Source of the DNA: Candidatus Bipolaricaulota bacterium
GTDB taxonomy: Bacteria > Bipolaricaulota > Bipolaricaulia > RBG-16-55-9 > DRXL01
Assembly (NCBI GenBank): GCA_023512665.1
Contig: JAILZC010000002.1
Location: forward strand, 1 to 15,570
DNA length: 15,570 nt
Direction: 5' to 3'
Both the position numbers and the translations under genes were made by a program. Below the pieces are notes generated by a model, which saw nothing but the letters and a program-made list of their open reading frames with translations, was not told the DNA's origin and did no database searches. Positions 5,791 to 11,916 of this stretch are shown piece after piece; positions within the stretch are counted from its first letter, which is position 1; each line of letters begins with the position of its first letter.

Positions 5791-5880
5791 GGAATCACGG
5801 AAGGCACGGAATGCGCCACAGAAGACACGGAAGGACCCCATTCCGTGCGTTCCGTGAATCGTCCGTGCCCTCCGTGATTC
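5791..5880. repeat. Head-to-head pair of CACGGAA-type repeats forming a long hairpin
   Basis: GAATCACGGAAGGCACGGA (5792-5810) is complementary, with one mismatch, to TCCGTGCCCTCCGTGATTC (5862-5880). Inner CGGAA and TTCCG units add more pairing. It lies between substrate 2 and the exosortase gene. It may end or weaken transcription into the exosortase operon, or it may just be two repeat copies. Confidence 0.75.
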
Positions 5881-5902
5881 AAACTGATAGAAAGGAGTTC
5901 CT

Positions 5903-6514
5903 ATGGCGCGCAAGAAGCACAAGCACACCCAGAAAGAACACCTCGCTGTTGAAAAGCGATTCGATCACTTCGTGACCACGACCGTGACGCGCCTGCACAA
6001 CTGCTGGCAGCGCAACGGGGTAATTCTCCGGGCGTGGGCCGTCTTCGCCATGATGATCGCGCTCTTCACCACGCTCTTGCTCGTTCTCAATCTCTACACG
6101 GGCTTCGACGCGTGGCTCAACGTCGTCACGGCTCAGATGCTCGCCGTGGCGTTATGGCTGCTGGGCGCGGAAGGCAAGGCCGTCGGCACCATCGTCACGT
6201 CCAAAGTCTTCTCGGCAGAGATCATCACCGAGTGCACCGCGATCTTCCCCCTTATGATCTTCTTAGCAGCAGTGATCGCCTATCCGTCACGCTGGAAGCA
6301 GAAGCTCTGGGGGATTGTGCTCGGTGTGCCCGCGATCCTCTTTGTGAACTTAATCCGGCTCGTCAGTCTCTTCTATATTGGCTATTGGTTCCCCAGCGTC
6401 TTCGAGACGGCGCATCTGTTGGTGTGGCAGTCGCTTATCATCTTCTTCGCCGTGCTCTTTTGGCTGGTCTGGGTCGAGCTCTTTGTACATCGAGGGCAAG
6501 TCCAGCGTGCGTGA
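5903..6514 (+). CDS. xrtH: Exosortase H (IPTLxxWG-CTERM specific transpeptidase)
   Basis: A 203-residue multi-pass membrane protein of the exosortase/archaeosortase superfamily, which cleaves C-terminal sorting signals and transfers the protein to a surface acceptor. The catalytic triad is visible: Cys111 in ITECTAIFP, Arg152 in NLIRLVSL, and His171 in FETAHLLVW. Hydrophobic helices lie at about 41-64, 71-90, 112-128, 136-160 and 172-196, with a basic, lysine- and histidine-rich cytoplasmic N-terminus (MARKKHKHTQKEH). Length fits the short XrtH type. Assignment to class H rests on the adjacent VPTLTEWG substrates. AAAGGAG lies six bases before the ATG. The next gene begins 15 bases after the stop. 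Confidence 0.92.
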   Translation: MARKKHKHTQKEHLAVEKRFDHFVTTTVTRLHNCWQRNGVILRAWAVFAMMIALFTTLLLVLNLYTGFDAWLNVVTAQMLAVALWLLGAEGKAVGTIVTSKVFSAEIITECTAIFPLMIFLAAVIAYPSRWKQKLWGIVLGVPAILFVNLIRLVSLFYIGYWFPSVFETAHLLVWQSLIIFFAVLFWLVWVELFVHRGQVQRA

Positions 6515-6529
6515 GGCGAGGTGCCAGCG

Positions 6530-7078
6530 ATGCGACCCAGCGTGCGTAGACTCGCAGTCTTCAGCGCGCAATTTCTCGTGCTCTTTGGGGGATTTCTATT
6601 GATCTACCCAGCATTGCTGCCTGCTTACAACAGCGTAGCACTCACTCTGGCCAATGCCGTTCTCTCTCAGCTACCGCTCCCTATGTACGTGCGGGCCGCC
6701 CCGGACAATAGCTGGCAGGTCTATCGGCTCCCTAGTCAAAAACTGTATTTTACCCTCGAAGCTGAATATCTCCATCTCGTCTATCTCAATCTCGCTCTCC
6801 TCCCAGCACTCTTGCTGGCTACTCCTATACCGTATCGGCAGCGCTTGAAGCTCTGGGGATGGGGGATGCTCGCTCTGGTAGGGGTGCACGCTCTTTCAGT
6901 GGTGGCTATTGTGCGCTCGGAAGTCTGCGTGCACTACGATCCCGATAACTTGGGATGCAATATTATAGAGGGTCTTTTCGGCACCGGTGGACAGCTTTTT
7001 GCTGTTGCCATCTGGGGGTTATTGACGTGGCGTTATTGGTTTCCCCAAAGATCGGGCTACGTAGCTGCTAAGCCCTAA
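6530..7078 (+). CDS. Exosortase-associated small membrane protein, paralogue 1 of 4
   Basis: A 182-residue membrane protein. It has an N-terminal helix (about 8-28), a predicted non-cytoplasmic segment (about 45-78), a helix at about 82-97 ending in ATPIPYRQRLKLWG, a helix around 112-128 with His120, and a final helix about 150-168 ending TWRYW. Cys133 and Cys143 lie in the second loop and could form a disulphide. The same layout and the API/TPIP-basic-LxxxG and GxHxL motifs recur in the three genes that follow. Its close placement after XrtH suggests a role in sorting, acceptor handling or anchoring, which is inference. The ATG at 6530 has AGG nine bases upstream; a GTG at 6521 is the alternative. 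No enzymatic motif is recognised. Confidence 0.8.
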   Translation: MRPSVRRLAVFSAQFLVLFGGFLLIYPALLPAYNSVALTLANAVLSQLPLPMYVRAAPDNSWQVYRLPSQKLYFTLEAEYLHLVYLNLALLPALLLATPIPYRQRLKLWGWGMLALVGVHALSVVAIVRSEVCVHYDPDNLGCNIIEGLFGTGGQLFAVAIWGLLTWRYWFPQRSGYVAAKP

Positions 7079-7089
7079 TAAGGTTGACC

Positions 7090-7629
7090 ATGAGACTCAT
7101 AAGTCGTCTTGGACTGCTCACTCTCGTGGGGATACTCATTCTCTCGCTGTGGAGCATGGTGGTATGGCCCTCTCTAGCCCACGGCTACGCGCAGATACTG
7201 ATCTCTGTTCTTCAGCCCTTGATGACAAACGGAACCGAGCTCCGGCTAGAGGCCAATGCTATCAACGTATACGACAGCCATGGTACGGCGATTGTGCGTA
7301 AGAACCTCAGTAGCTTAAACGAGTTTGGCTTGCTTTTAGCTCTATTTCTTGCTGCCCCGATTATGCCCTTTCTCCAGCGTACGCGACGACTGCTCGTTGC
7401 TTTGGGAATTCAAACTTTGCTTCATATCTTAGAGATAGCCCTCTTAATCTGGATCGCCTATGAGTTTTACTTTGGCATCAACAGACACAGTTTTGCATAC
7501 TGGCTCCTCAATCTTCTCATGGCTGGGAATTTGATCTTCCCTATACTGATCTGGGCCCTACTCACCTGGCGCTCGTGGCTCCCCACGCCCCAGCCCATAA
7601 GACGCCCCACCAAGGAGGCCCACCTATGA
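7090..7629 (+). CDS. Exosortase-associated small membrane protein, paralogue 2 of 4
   Basis: A 179-residue membrane protein with the same plan as its neighbours: helix about 7-28, a soluble loop about 45-75 (RLEANAINVYDSHGTAIV), a helix about 77-92 followed by basic QRTRR, a helix about 103-125 with His112 (LLHILE), and a final helix about 143-160 ending LLTWRSW. The end is close to that of paralogue 1 (LLTWRYW). The start is ATG at 7090 with AAGG upstream; TTG at 7084 would add two residues. The stop overlaps the next gene as ATGA. Function is unknown; it is likely part of the exosortase operon. Confidence 0.8.
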   Translation: MRLISRLGLLTLVGILILSLWSMVVWPSLAHGYAQILISVLQPLMTNGTELRLEANAINVYDSHGTAIVRKNLSSLNEFGLLLALFLAAPIMPFLQRTRRLLVALGIQTLLHILEIALLIWIAYEFYFGINRHSFAYWLLNLLMAGNLIFPILIWALLTWRSWLPTPQPIRRPTKEAHL

Positions 7630-8132
7630 CGCTGCGCCATCTCGCGATATTCACTGTAAAATTTCTCGCGCTCTTGATGGCCTGCGTCCCCTTATGGGCA
7701 GTGCTCGCCCCGTTCTACGCGGGACTCTTAGCAGGGCTCGGCAATAGCACCCTCACGTTGCTGGGCTTGCCCCCTCTGCTCTCCCTCCACGACCGCGATA
7801 TTCTCTTAACTATCCCGGCACTCCATATCCAAGTCACGACGGTGACCGCGTCGTTCTACGGCGTACCGTTGCTTGTGGCGCTCGTCTGGGCTGTGCCCGC
7901 CCTCTCACGCCGGATGCGCCTGAGTCTCTTGGGCTTGGGCGCTATGGCGCTCTTCCATTGGCTCAACCTCCTCGGCCAAGTGGGGATGCTTCTGTCAAAC
8001 AGTTGGCTCGGCAAGCTCTCCTCAGAGCAGCTCTTTGTCATCAGCGCCCTGGGCGATATGCTCCTGCCGGCGCTCTTCTGTATGAGTCTGGCCCTGCGCC
8101 ACAGAAAGATATTCAGGGAGGCCCGACCATGA
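7626..8132 (+). CDS. Exosortase-associated small membrane protein, paralogue 3 of 4
   Basis: A 168-residue membrane protein. Helix about 6-28, loop region about 45-72 (LLSLHDRDILLTIPALHIQV), helix about 78-92, basic SRRMRL, helix about 98-122 with His111 (LFHWLN), and a final helix about 136-156. It is the most diverged of the four but keeps the order and spacing of elements. AAGGAGG lies seven bases before the ATG. It overlaps the preceding gene by ATGA and the following gene by ATGA, so four-base translational coupling runs through the array. No known function. Confidence 0.78.
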   Translation: MTLRHLAIFTVKFLALLMACVPLWAVLAPFYAGLLAGLGNSTLTLLGLPPLLSLHDRDILLTIPALHIQVTTVTASFYGVPLLVALVWAVPALSRRMRLSLLGLGAMALFHWLNLLGQVGMLLSNSWLGKLSSEQLFVISALGDMLLPALFCMSLALRHRKIFREARP

Positions 8133-8653
8133 GATGGTTGCCCTTCTTCGCCAAAGTCTTGATCTTTGTGCTGGTGTTCGCCCTCACCTCGCCGGTGATA
8201 CTCCCGTTCTATAGTGGGCTGCAGATCGGGCTGGTGCGACCGTTCGTCAGCTCAGATTTTGCCCTGCGCCTACAGCCCGACGGCAGCATCTACGTCTACT
8301 ATAAAAACTATTCTAAGCCCGCGGTCGAGCGCGAGGTCACGAGCTTCAACGGGCTGGGACTACTGATGGCGCTCTGCTTGGCCACGCCCATTCCGTGGCG
8401 ACGACGCTGGAGGCTCTTGGGCCTGAGCACACTCACGCTACTTGGCTTCCATCTCATCGCGTTATGGGGGCTGATCGCCATCTGGAATGCTATGTTCACC
8501 GGGGGTATTAACTTTACGCTGCGCTGGGCTTATATGCTCATTGCCAGCGGGGATTGGCTTGCGCCCTTGGCCAGCTGGGGGCTGTTTGGATACGCAGAGA
8601 TGGCACAACGCATACGCTCAGAGAAAGTAGGTGGTACACATGCGTCGGTGTAG
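8129..8653 (+). CDS. Exosortase-associated small membrane protein, paralogue 4 of 4
   Basis: A 174-residue membrane protein. Helix about 8-28, soluble segment about 42-70 (RLQPDGSIYVYYKNY), helix about 74-88 ending in ATPIPWRRRWRLLG, helix about 98-118 with His108 (GFHLIALWG), and a final helix about 133-152. The ATPIP(W/Y)R-x-R-x-(R/K)L motif is shared almost exactly with paralogue 1. It starts inside the stop of paralogue 3 (ATGA), and its 3' end overlaps the start of the beta-helix gene. Function is unknown. Confidence 0.8.
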   Translation: MRWLPFFAKVLIFVLVFALTSPVILPFYSGLQIGLVRPFVSSDFALRLQPDGSIYVYYKNYSKPAVEREVTSFNGLGLLMALCLATPIPWRRRWRLLGLSTLTLLGFHLIALWGLIAIWNAMFTGGINFTLRWAYMLIASGDWLAPLASWGLFGYAEMAQRIRSEKVGGTHASV

Positions 8654-9305
8654 TCTGTTGGCGGTCGGAGTGGTGGGGTTGGCCATTGTGGGGGGCTGGG
8701 GGCTTGGCGGGGCGCAGCAGCCCGTCAGCGTAGACTGCGCCAGAGAGAGCCTGCAGAAAGCGATTGACAGAGCCGCGCCCAATACAGAGATCACGGTCAC
8801 GGGGACGTGTAAAGAGAATCTCTATATCACGAAAGATCTGACACTGCGCGGCCCAAGCGCCACGCTCACATCAGTGAGCCCCTACCTCCCCGTCGTCGCT
8901 GTCACTAATGGTAAAGTGTTCCTGCTCGGTGAACCGGGCAAGCCCTTGACGATTACCGGCGGCGACCGAGGTGTCGTCACCATTGGCAAGGACGCTCACG
9001 TCGTGCTCGACCACGTGACGGTGCAAGAGAATACCTGGGGCGGAGTTCTCATCGCTGATGGCAAGGCTACGATTCAGAACAGCACGATCTCCAATACGGG
9101 CGTCGGAATTGCCGTGCTCGATAGAGCTGAGATCGTCAATAATACTATCACGAACAACCGGGGCTGCGGAGTGTGGGCCATCTCTAAAGCCCAAGGATGG
9201 GCCGTGGACGCCCACGTCTCAGGGAGCGGGAACACCATGAGTGCCAATAAAGGAGGAGATCTCTGCCCCGCAGACTTCAAGTGGCCTACAGGCTTTAAGA
9301 GATAG
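8640..9305 (+). CDS. Secreted right-handed parallel beta-helix repeat protein
   Basis: A 221-residue exported protein. A signal peptide spans about 1-25 (MRRCSLLAVGVVG..., cleavage near GGA-QQ). Residues 30-70 resemble the capping start of pectate-lyase-like helices (ESLQKAIDRAAPNTEITVTG). Then come beta-helix rungs of about 20-24 residues: VVTIGKDAHVVLDHVTVQEN, WGGVLIADGKATIQNSTISN, VGIAVLDRAEIVNNTITNN, CGVWAISKAQGWAVDAHVSG. Such proteins bind or cleave polysaccharides or act as scaffolds; no catalytic residues can be named. It lacks a C-terminal sorting signal. It overlaps the fourth membrane-protein gene and therefore appears to be the last gene of the exosortase operon. The start is ATG at 8640, with AGGTGG just upstream. 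Its end overlaps the convergent rpe gene by 11 bases. Confidence 0.85.
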   Translation: MRRCSLLAVGVVGLAIVGGWGLGGAQQPVSVDCARESLQKAIDRAAPNTEITVTGTCKENLYITKDLTLRGPSATLTSVSPYLPVVAVTNGKVFLLGEPGKPLTITGGDRGVVTIGKDAHVVLDHVTVQENTWGGVLIADGKATIQNSTISNTGVGIAVLDRAEIVNNTITNNRGCGVWAISKAQGWAVDAHVSGSGNTMSANKGGDLCPADFKWPTGFKR

Positions 9306-9945
9306 CGAGAGCACAGAGCTCTTGGAGCGCCGCGCGGGGATCGCGCTGCCCGAAGATCGCGCTGGCAGCGACGATAATATCAGCCCCAGCCCGCGCGATC
9401 TCGCGAATATTTTGAGCGTTGACGCCCCCATCTACTTCGATCTCGACGCTCAGACTCTTTCTCCGAATCAGCTCTCTAGCTTGGCGAATCTTTTCGAGCG
9501 TCTCAGCAAGAAAGCTCTGTCCCGCAAACCCCGGCTCCACGCTCATAATTAATAGAAAATCTATCTGAGCCAAAAATCTCTCGACGGCGCTCAGGGGCGT
9601 CTTGGGCCGCAGAGCAAGCCCCGCCCGCGCACCCATCTTGTGAATCGTCTCGACCACGGGCACGGGATCGGAGACGGCTTCTAGGTGAAACGAGATGAGA
9701 TCCCCTGAGCGAATTCTAAAGTGCGGTGCGTATCTGTGGGGATCGGTGATCATCAAGTGAATATCAAAGGGAGTAGAGACTCGCTCGCGCAGCGCGTTGA
9801 CGACCACCGGCCCAAACGTCAGGTTGGGCACGAAGTGCCCGTCCATCACGTCCCAGTGCAGATAGTCCGAGAGATCAGCGATCGCAAGGGCTTGGTCGAG
9901 CAGTCTCCCAAAATCTGCAGCGAGCAGCGACGGCGCGAGCTTCAT
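9295..9945 (-). CDS. rpe: Ribulose-phosphate 3-epimerase
   Basis: A 216-residue TIM-barrel enzyme that interconverts ribulose 5-phosphate and xylulose 5-phosphate in the pentose phosphate and Calvin pathways. APSLLAADFG (4-13) opens the barrel. LHWDVMDGHFVPN (29-41) holds metal ligands His30 and Asp32, FDIHLMI (60-66) holds His63, and EVDGGVN (170-176) holds the second catalytic Asp172. MSVEPGFAGQSF (134-145) is the phosphate-binding loop signature. The ATG at 9945 is preceded by GGGGGAG contributed by an intergenic repeat. It is a full-length, ordinary member. Confidence 0.97.
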   Translation of the reverse strand: MKLAPSLLAADFGRLLDQALAIADLSDYLHWDVMDGHFVPNLTFGPVVVNALRERVSTPFDIHLMITDPHRYAPHFRIRSGDLISFHLEAVSDPVPVVETIHKMGARAGLALRPKTPLSAVERFLAQIDFLLIMSVEPGFAGQSFLAETLEKIRQARELIRRKSLSVEIEVDGGVNAQNIREIARAGADIIVAASAIFGQRDPRAALQELCALAIS

Positions 9946-9950
9946 GGGCT

Positions 9951-10008
9951 CCCCCTCACCCCTCTGCCTCCCCTCTCCCTCCGAGGGGGGAGGGGATGGG
10001 GGTGAGGG
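9951..10008. repeat. GC-rich dispersed inverted repeat, copy 2
   Basis: CCCCCTCACCCC (9951-9962) and GGGGGTGAGGG (9998-10008) are complementary arms, with CCTCCCCTCTCC and GGGGGGAGGGG pairing inside. The arms match the copy at 2879-2961. Read on the minus strand it provides the purine-rich sequence in front of rpe. Confidence 0.7.
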
Positions 10009-10032
10009 TGAAGAAAGACTGGGAAAGAGGTC

Positions 10033-10719
10033 TCATCGCTGCGAACTGCGCGCGATCAGCAAGAGTCTTATGAGCTGCAAGACGGCCATCGCTGCGGCAG
10101 CAACGTATGTCAACGCTGCCGCGTTCAAGACCTTCTTCACCGCTCCCAGCTCAGATTTTTCGACGATCGTCCCGCTCTCTTGGAGGATCTGCACGGCGCG
10201 GCGGCTCGCGTCAAACTCCACCGGCAACGTGACCAGCGTGAAGAAGACAAACCCGGCAAACGCCAAGAGGCCAAGCCACATCAAGGGCTTGAGCGCCGGT
10301 ATGAACAACCCAATCAAGAACAGAATCACTCCTAAGTTCGTACCGAAGCTCGCCACCGGCACTACGGCGCTGCGCACCACCAAGGGGACGTAGCCGTGCG
10401 CGTCCTGCAGGGCGTGGCCCGCCTCGTGAGCAGCGACCCCGATAGCCGCTACGGATCGGCTCTCCGGGTCTGAAAGCCTCAACGTCTTGGTGCGCGGATC
10501 GTAGTGATCAGTCAGTTGCCCAGGGACGGCTTCGATGCGCACATTAAATAGCCCGGCGCGATCCAAGAGCCGCCGCGCGGCCTGGGCCGCCGTGAGCCCT
10601 GATGACGATCGTTCTTTGGCATATTTGTTATATGTCGACCAGACGCGATACTGCGCGTAGAGCGAGAGCGCCAACGCCGGCAGAATCAAGATCAAAAAGT
10701 ATGTATCGAAGTAGAACAT
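10033..10719 (-). CDS. YugP-type membrane zinc metallopeptidase
   Basis: A 228-residue membrane protease of the YugP/DUF232 family. An N-terminal helix (4-22) is followed by a soluble region. HEAGH at 98-102 is the HExxH zinc site, and EFDAS at 168-172 supplies the likely third ligand. Helices at about 112-140 and 146-166 bracket the active site, with a C-terminal helix about 203-223. Length is typical. Physiological substrates are not established for the family. The ATG at 10719 has GAGGTGAGA upstream. The promoter is shared back-to-back with that of tRNA-Gln. Confidence 0.92.
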   Translation of the reverse strand: MFYFDTYFLILILPALALSLYAQYRVWSTYNKYAKERSSSGLTAAQAARRLLDRAGLFNVRIEAVPGQLTDHYDPRTKTLRLSDPESRSVAAIGVAAHEAGHALQDAHGYVPLVVRSAVVPVASFGTNLGVILFLIGLFIPALKPLMWLGLLAFAGFVFFTLVTLPVEFDASRRAVQILQESGTIVEKSELGAVKKVLNAAALTYVAAAAMAVLQLIRLLLIARSSQR

Positions 10720-10743
10720 CTCGATCTCACCTCAGTTAGGTTG

Positions 10744-10793
10744 ATTATATCAGCCCCTTGAGGCTTGCGCAACGATGGGATATCTATTATGAT
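10744..10793. promoter_or_regulatory. Overlapping divergent promoters sharing a palindromic -35 (zinc peptidase and tRNA-Gln)
   Basis: The palindrome TTGCGCAA lies at 10765-10772. On the plus strand TTGCGC (10765-10770) is followed after 17 bases by TATGAT (10788-10793), reaching tRNA-Gln. On the minus strand TTGCGC (10772-10767) is followed after 17 bases by TATAAT (10749-10744), reaching the peptidase gene. The two -35 boxes overlap, so RNA polymerase could occupy only one promoter at a time. Confidence 0.6.
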
Positions 10794-10805
10794 ATATCTC
10801 GATCT

Positions 10806-10876
10806 TGGGGTGTGGTGCAATGGTAGCACGCCGGCCTTTGGAGCCGTGAATGGAGGTTCGAATCCTCCCGCCCCAG
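10806..10876 (+). tRNA. tRNA-Gln (anticodon UUG)
   Basis: Acceptor TGGGGTG (10806-10812) pairs with CGCCCCA (10869-10875), and the discriminator is G10876. The D arm is GTGC-AATGGTA-GCAC. The anticodon loop is CTTTGGA (10836-10842) with TTG at 34-36. The T arm is GGAGG-TTCGAAT-CCTCC. The first pair of the anticodon stem is a C-U mismatch and the variable loop has only four bases, so folding is slightly atypical. No CCA is encoded: the next bases, CAAGC, belong to a dispersed repeat. Confidence 0.92.
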
Positions 10877-10945
10877 CAAGCTTCGCTTGACGTTCATCTT
10901 CGCCAGCCGCAGGCCGGCGAAGGCGAACGGTCCAGGCGAAGTTGG
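10877..10945 (+). repeat. Compound-hairpin dispersed repeat, copy 1 (3' of tRNA-Gln)
   Basis: It begins at the first base after the tRNA discriminator. CAAGCTTCGCTTG forms a small hairpin and CTTCGCCAGCC pairs with GGCCGGCGAAG. It then ends with GTCCAGGCGAAGTTGG. It is nearly identical in core to 11842-11913. The rest of the gap, to the rnc start at 11019, shows only an imperfect palindrome, GGAGTTCTGCAGGACTTCC at 10982-11000, and no gene. Confidence 0.8.
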
Positions 10946-11018
10946 GGAGGTGCACAAGTGCTGCTGGGCGCAAGCCCTGTAGGAGTTCTGCAGGACTTCC
11001 GCACAGCTGCACGCTAGC

Positions 11019-11711
11019 GTGAGCGAGCTGGAACGCCTGCGAGAACGCTTGGGTTTGTTCGAGATCCCCCTCGAAGAGCTCGAGCGCCCTTTCTATCACA
11101 GTTCTTACGTGAACGAGCAGCCCCCAGGGCTCGAATCCAATGAGCGCTTAGAGTTTCTCGGCGACGCCGTCGTTGAGTTAGCCGTCGCTGAATATCTCTT
11201 TCAGAACTATCCCGACCGCACCGAGGGCGAGCTCACGAAGATCAAATCCGTCGTCGTCAGTGGCTCAGTCTTGGCCGAAAAAGCGCGCGAGCTGCGCCTG
11301 GATCAGTGCTTGCTCTTAGGACATGGCGAAGAAGAATCCGGCGGACGTGCGAATTCCAAACTGTTGGGCGACGCGTTTGAAGCCCTTATGGGATTGGTCT
11401 TTGCCCACTACGGCTACGAGCGTGCGACCGCGTTGGTGCTCAAACTCTTACAGCCGGAGATCGAGCGCGTTGCTGAGGGGCGGCACCGTCGAGATTACAA
11501 GACGCTGCTGCAAGAGTGGGCACAAGAGCAGCACGAGAAGCCCGTCTACACGCTCATCAGCAGCGAAGGGGCTGATCACTGCAAGGAGTTCACGGTGCGC
11601 GTGGACGTGAACGGCTTTTCGGCATTGGGGAAGGGGCGCAGCAAAAAGTCTGCTGAGCAAGAGGCCGCGCGCAAGCTCTATGCCCAGGTTCTGGGGGACC
11701 CCTGTCCTTGA
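11019..11711 (+). CDS. rnc: Ribonuclease III
   Basis: A 230-residue double-stranded RNA endonuclease that processes rRNA precursors and structured transcripts. NERLEFLGDAVVELAVAEYLF (41-61) is the RNase III signature, with Glu45 and Asp49. KLLGDAFEALMG (114-125) provides Asp118 and Glu121 for metal binding. Residues 159-224 are the dsRNA-binding domain (DYKTLLQEWAQE..., GKGRSKKSAEQEAARKLY). GTG at 11019 is the only reasonable start after the in-frame TAG at 10980; no clear Shine-Dalgarno precedes it. The gene is flanked by two tRNA genes and by two copies of a strongly double-stranded repeat, which would be natural substrates if transcribed (inference). Confidence 0.96.
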   Translation: MSELERLRERLGLFEIPLEELERPFYHSSYVNEQPPGLESNERLEFLGDAVVELAVAEYLFQNYPDRTEGELTKIKSVVVSGSVLAEKARELRLDQCLLLGHGEEESGGRANSKLLGDAFEALMGLVFAHYGYERATALVLKLLQPEIERVAEGRHRRDYKTLLQEWAQEQHEKPVYTLISSEGADHCKEFTVRVDVNGFSALGKGRSKKSAEQEAARKLYAQVLGDPCP

Positions 11712-11736
11712 CGCCGCGCCCCGTTTTGTTTTAAAT
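11708..11736 (+). promoter_or_regulatory. Putative tRNA-Arg promoter
   Basis: TTGACG (11708-11713), which overlaps the rnc stop codon, and TTAAAT (11731-11736) are separated by 17 bases. The expected start is about 12 bases before the tRNA. Confidence 0.55.
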
Positions 11737-11754
11737 GAAGCTTGTGCGCAGCGT

Positions 11755-11831
11755 GCGCCCGTAGCTCAGTTGGACAGAGCAGCGGTTTCCTAAACCGCAG
11801 GTCGTGCGTTCGAATCGCACCGGGCGCACCA
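11755..11831 (+). tRNA. tRNA-Arg (anticodon CCU)
   Basis: Acceptor GCGCCCG (11755-11761) pairs with CGGGCGC (11821-11827), and the discriminator is A11828. The anticodon stem is GCGGT/ACCGC around the loop TTCCTAA, giving CCT at 34-36. The T loop is GTTCGAATC. CCA at 11829-11831 is encoded, but these three bases are also the first bases of the repeat arm that follows. Confidence 0.95.
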
Positions 11832-11912
11832 GACTTCGTCTGGACAAGCTTCGCTTGACGTACATCTTCGCCAGCCATTGGCTGGCGAAGGCGAATAGTC
11901 CAGACGAAGTCT
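11829..11912 (+). repeat. Compound-hairpin dispersed repeat, copy 2 (3' of tRNA-Arg)
   Basis: The outer arms CCAGACTTCGTCTGGAC (11829-11845) and GTCCAGACGAAGTCTGG (11896-11912) are a perfect 17-bp inverted repeat. Each arm is itself a TTCG- or CGAA-centred hairpin. Inside, CTTCGCCAGCC and GGCTGGCGAAG form a perfect 11-bp stem around ATT. It lies between tRNA-Arg and the next ATG, leaving no room for a separate Shine-Dalgarno. Confidence 0.85.
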
Positions 11913-11916
11913 GGCA

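Noticed and set aside
9944..10393. Plus-strand frame opposite the zinc peptidase
   Set aside because: It overlaps the repeat and is antisense to a protein with HEAGH and membrane helices.
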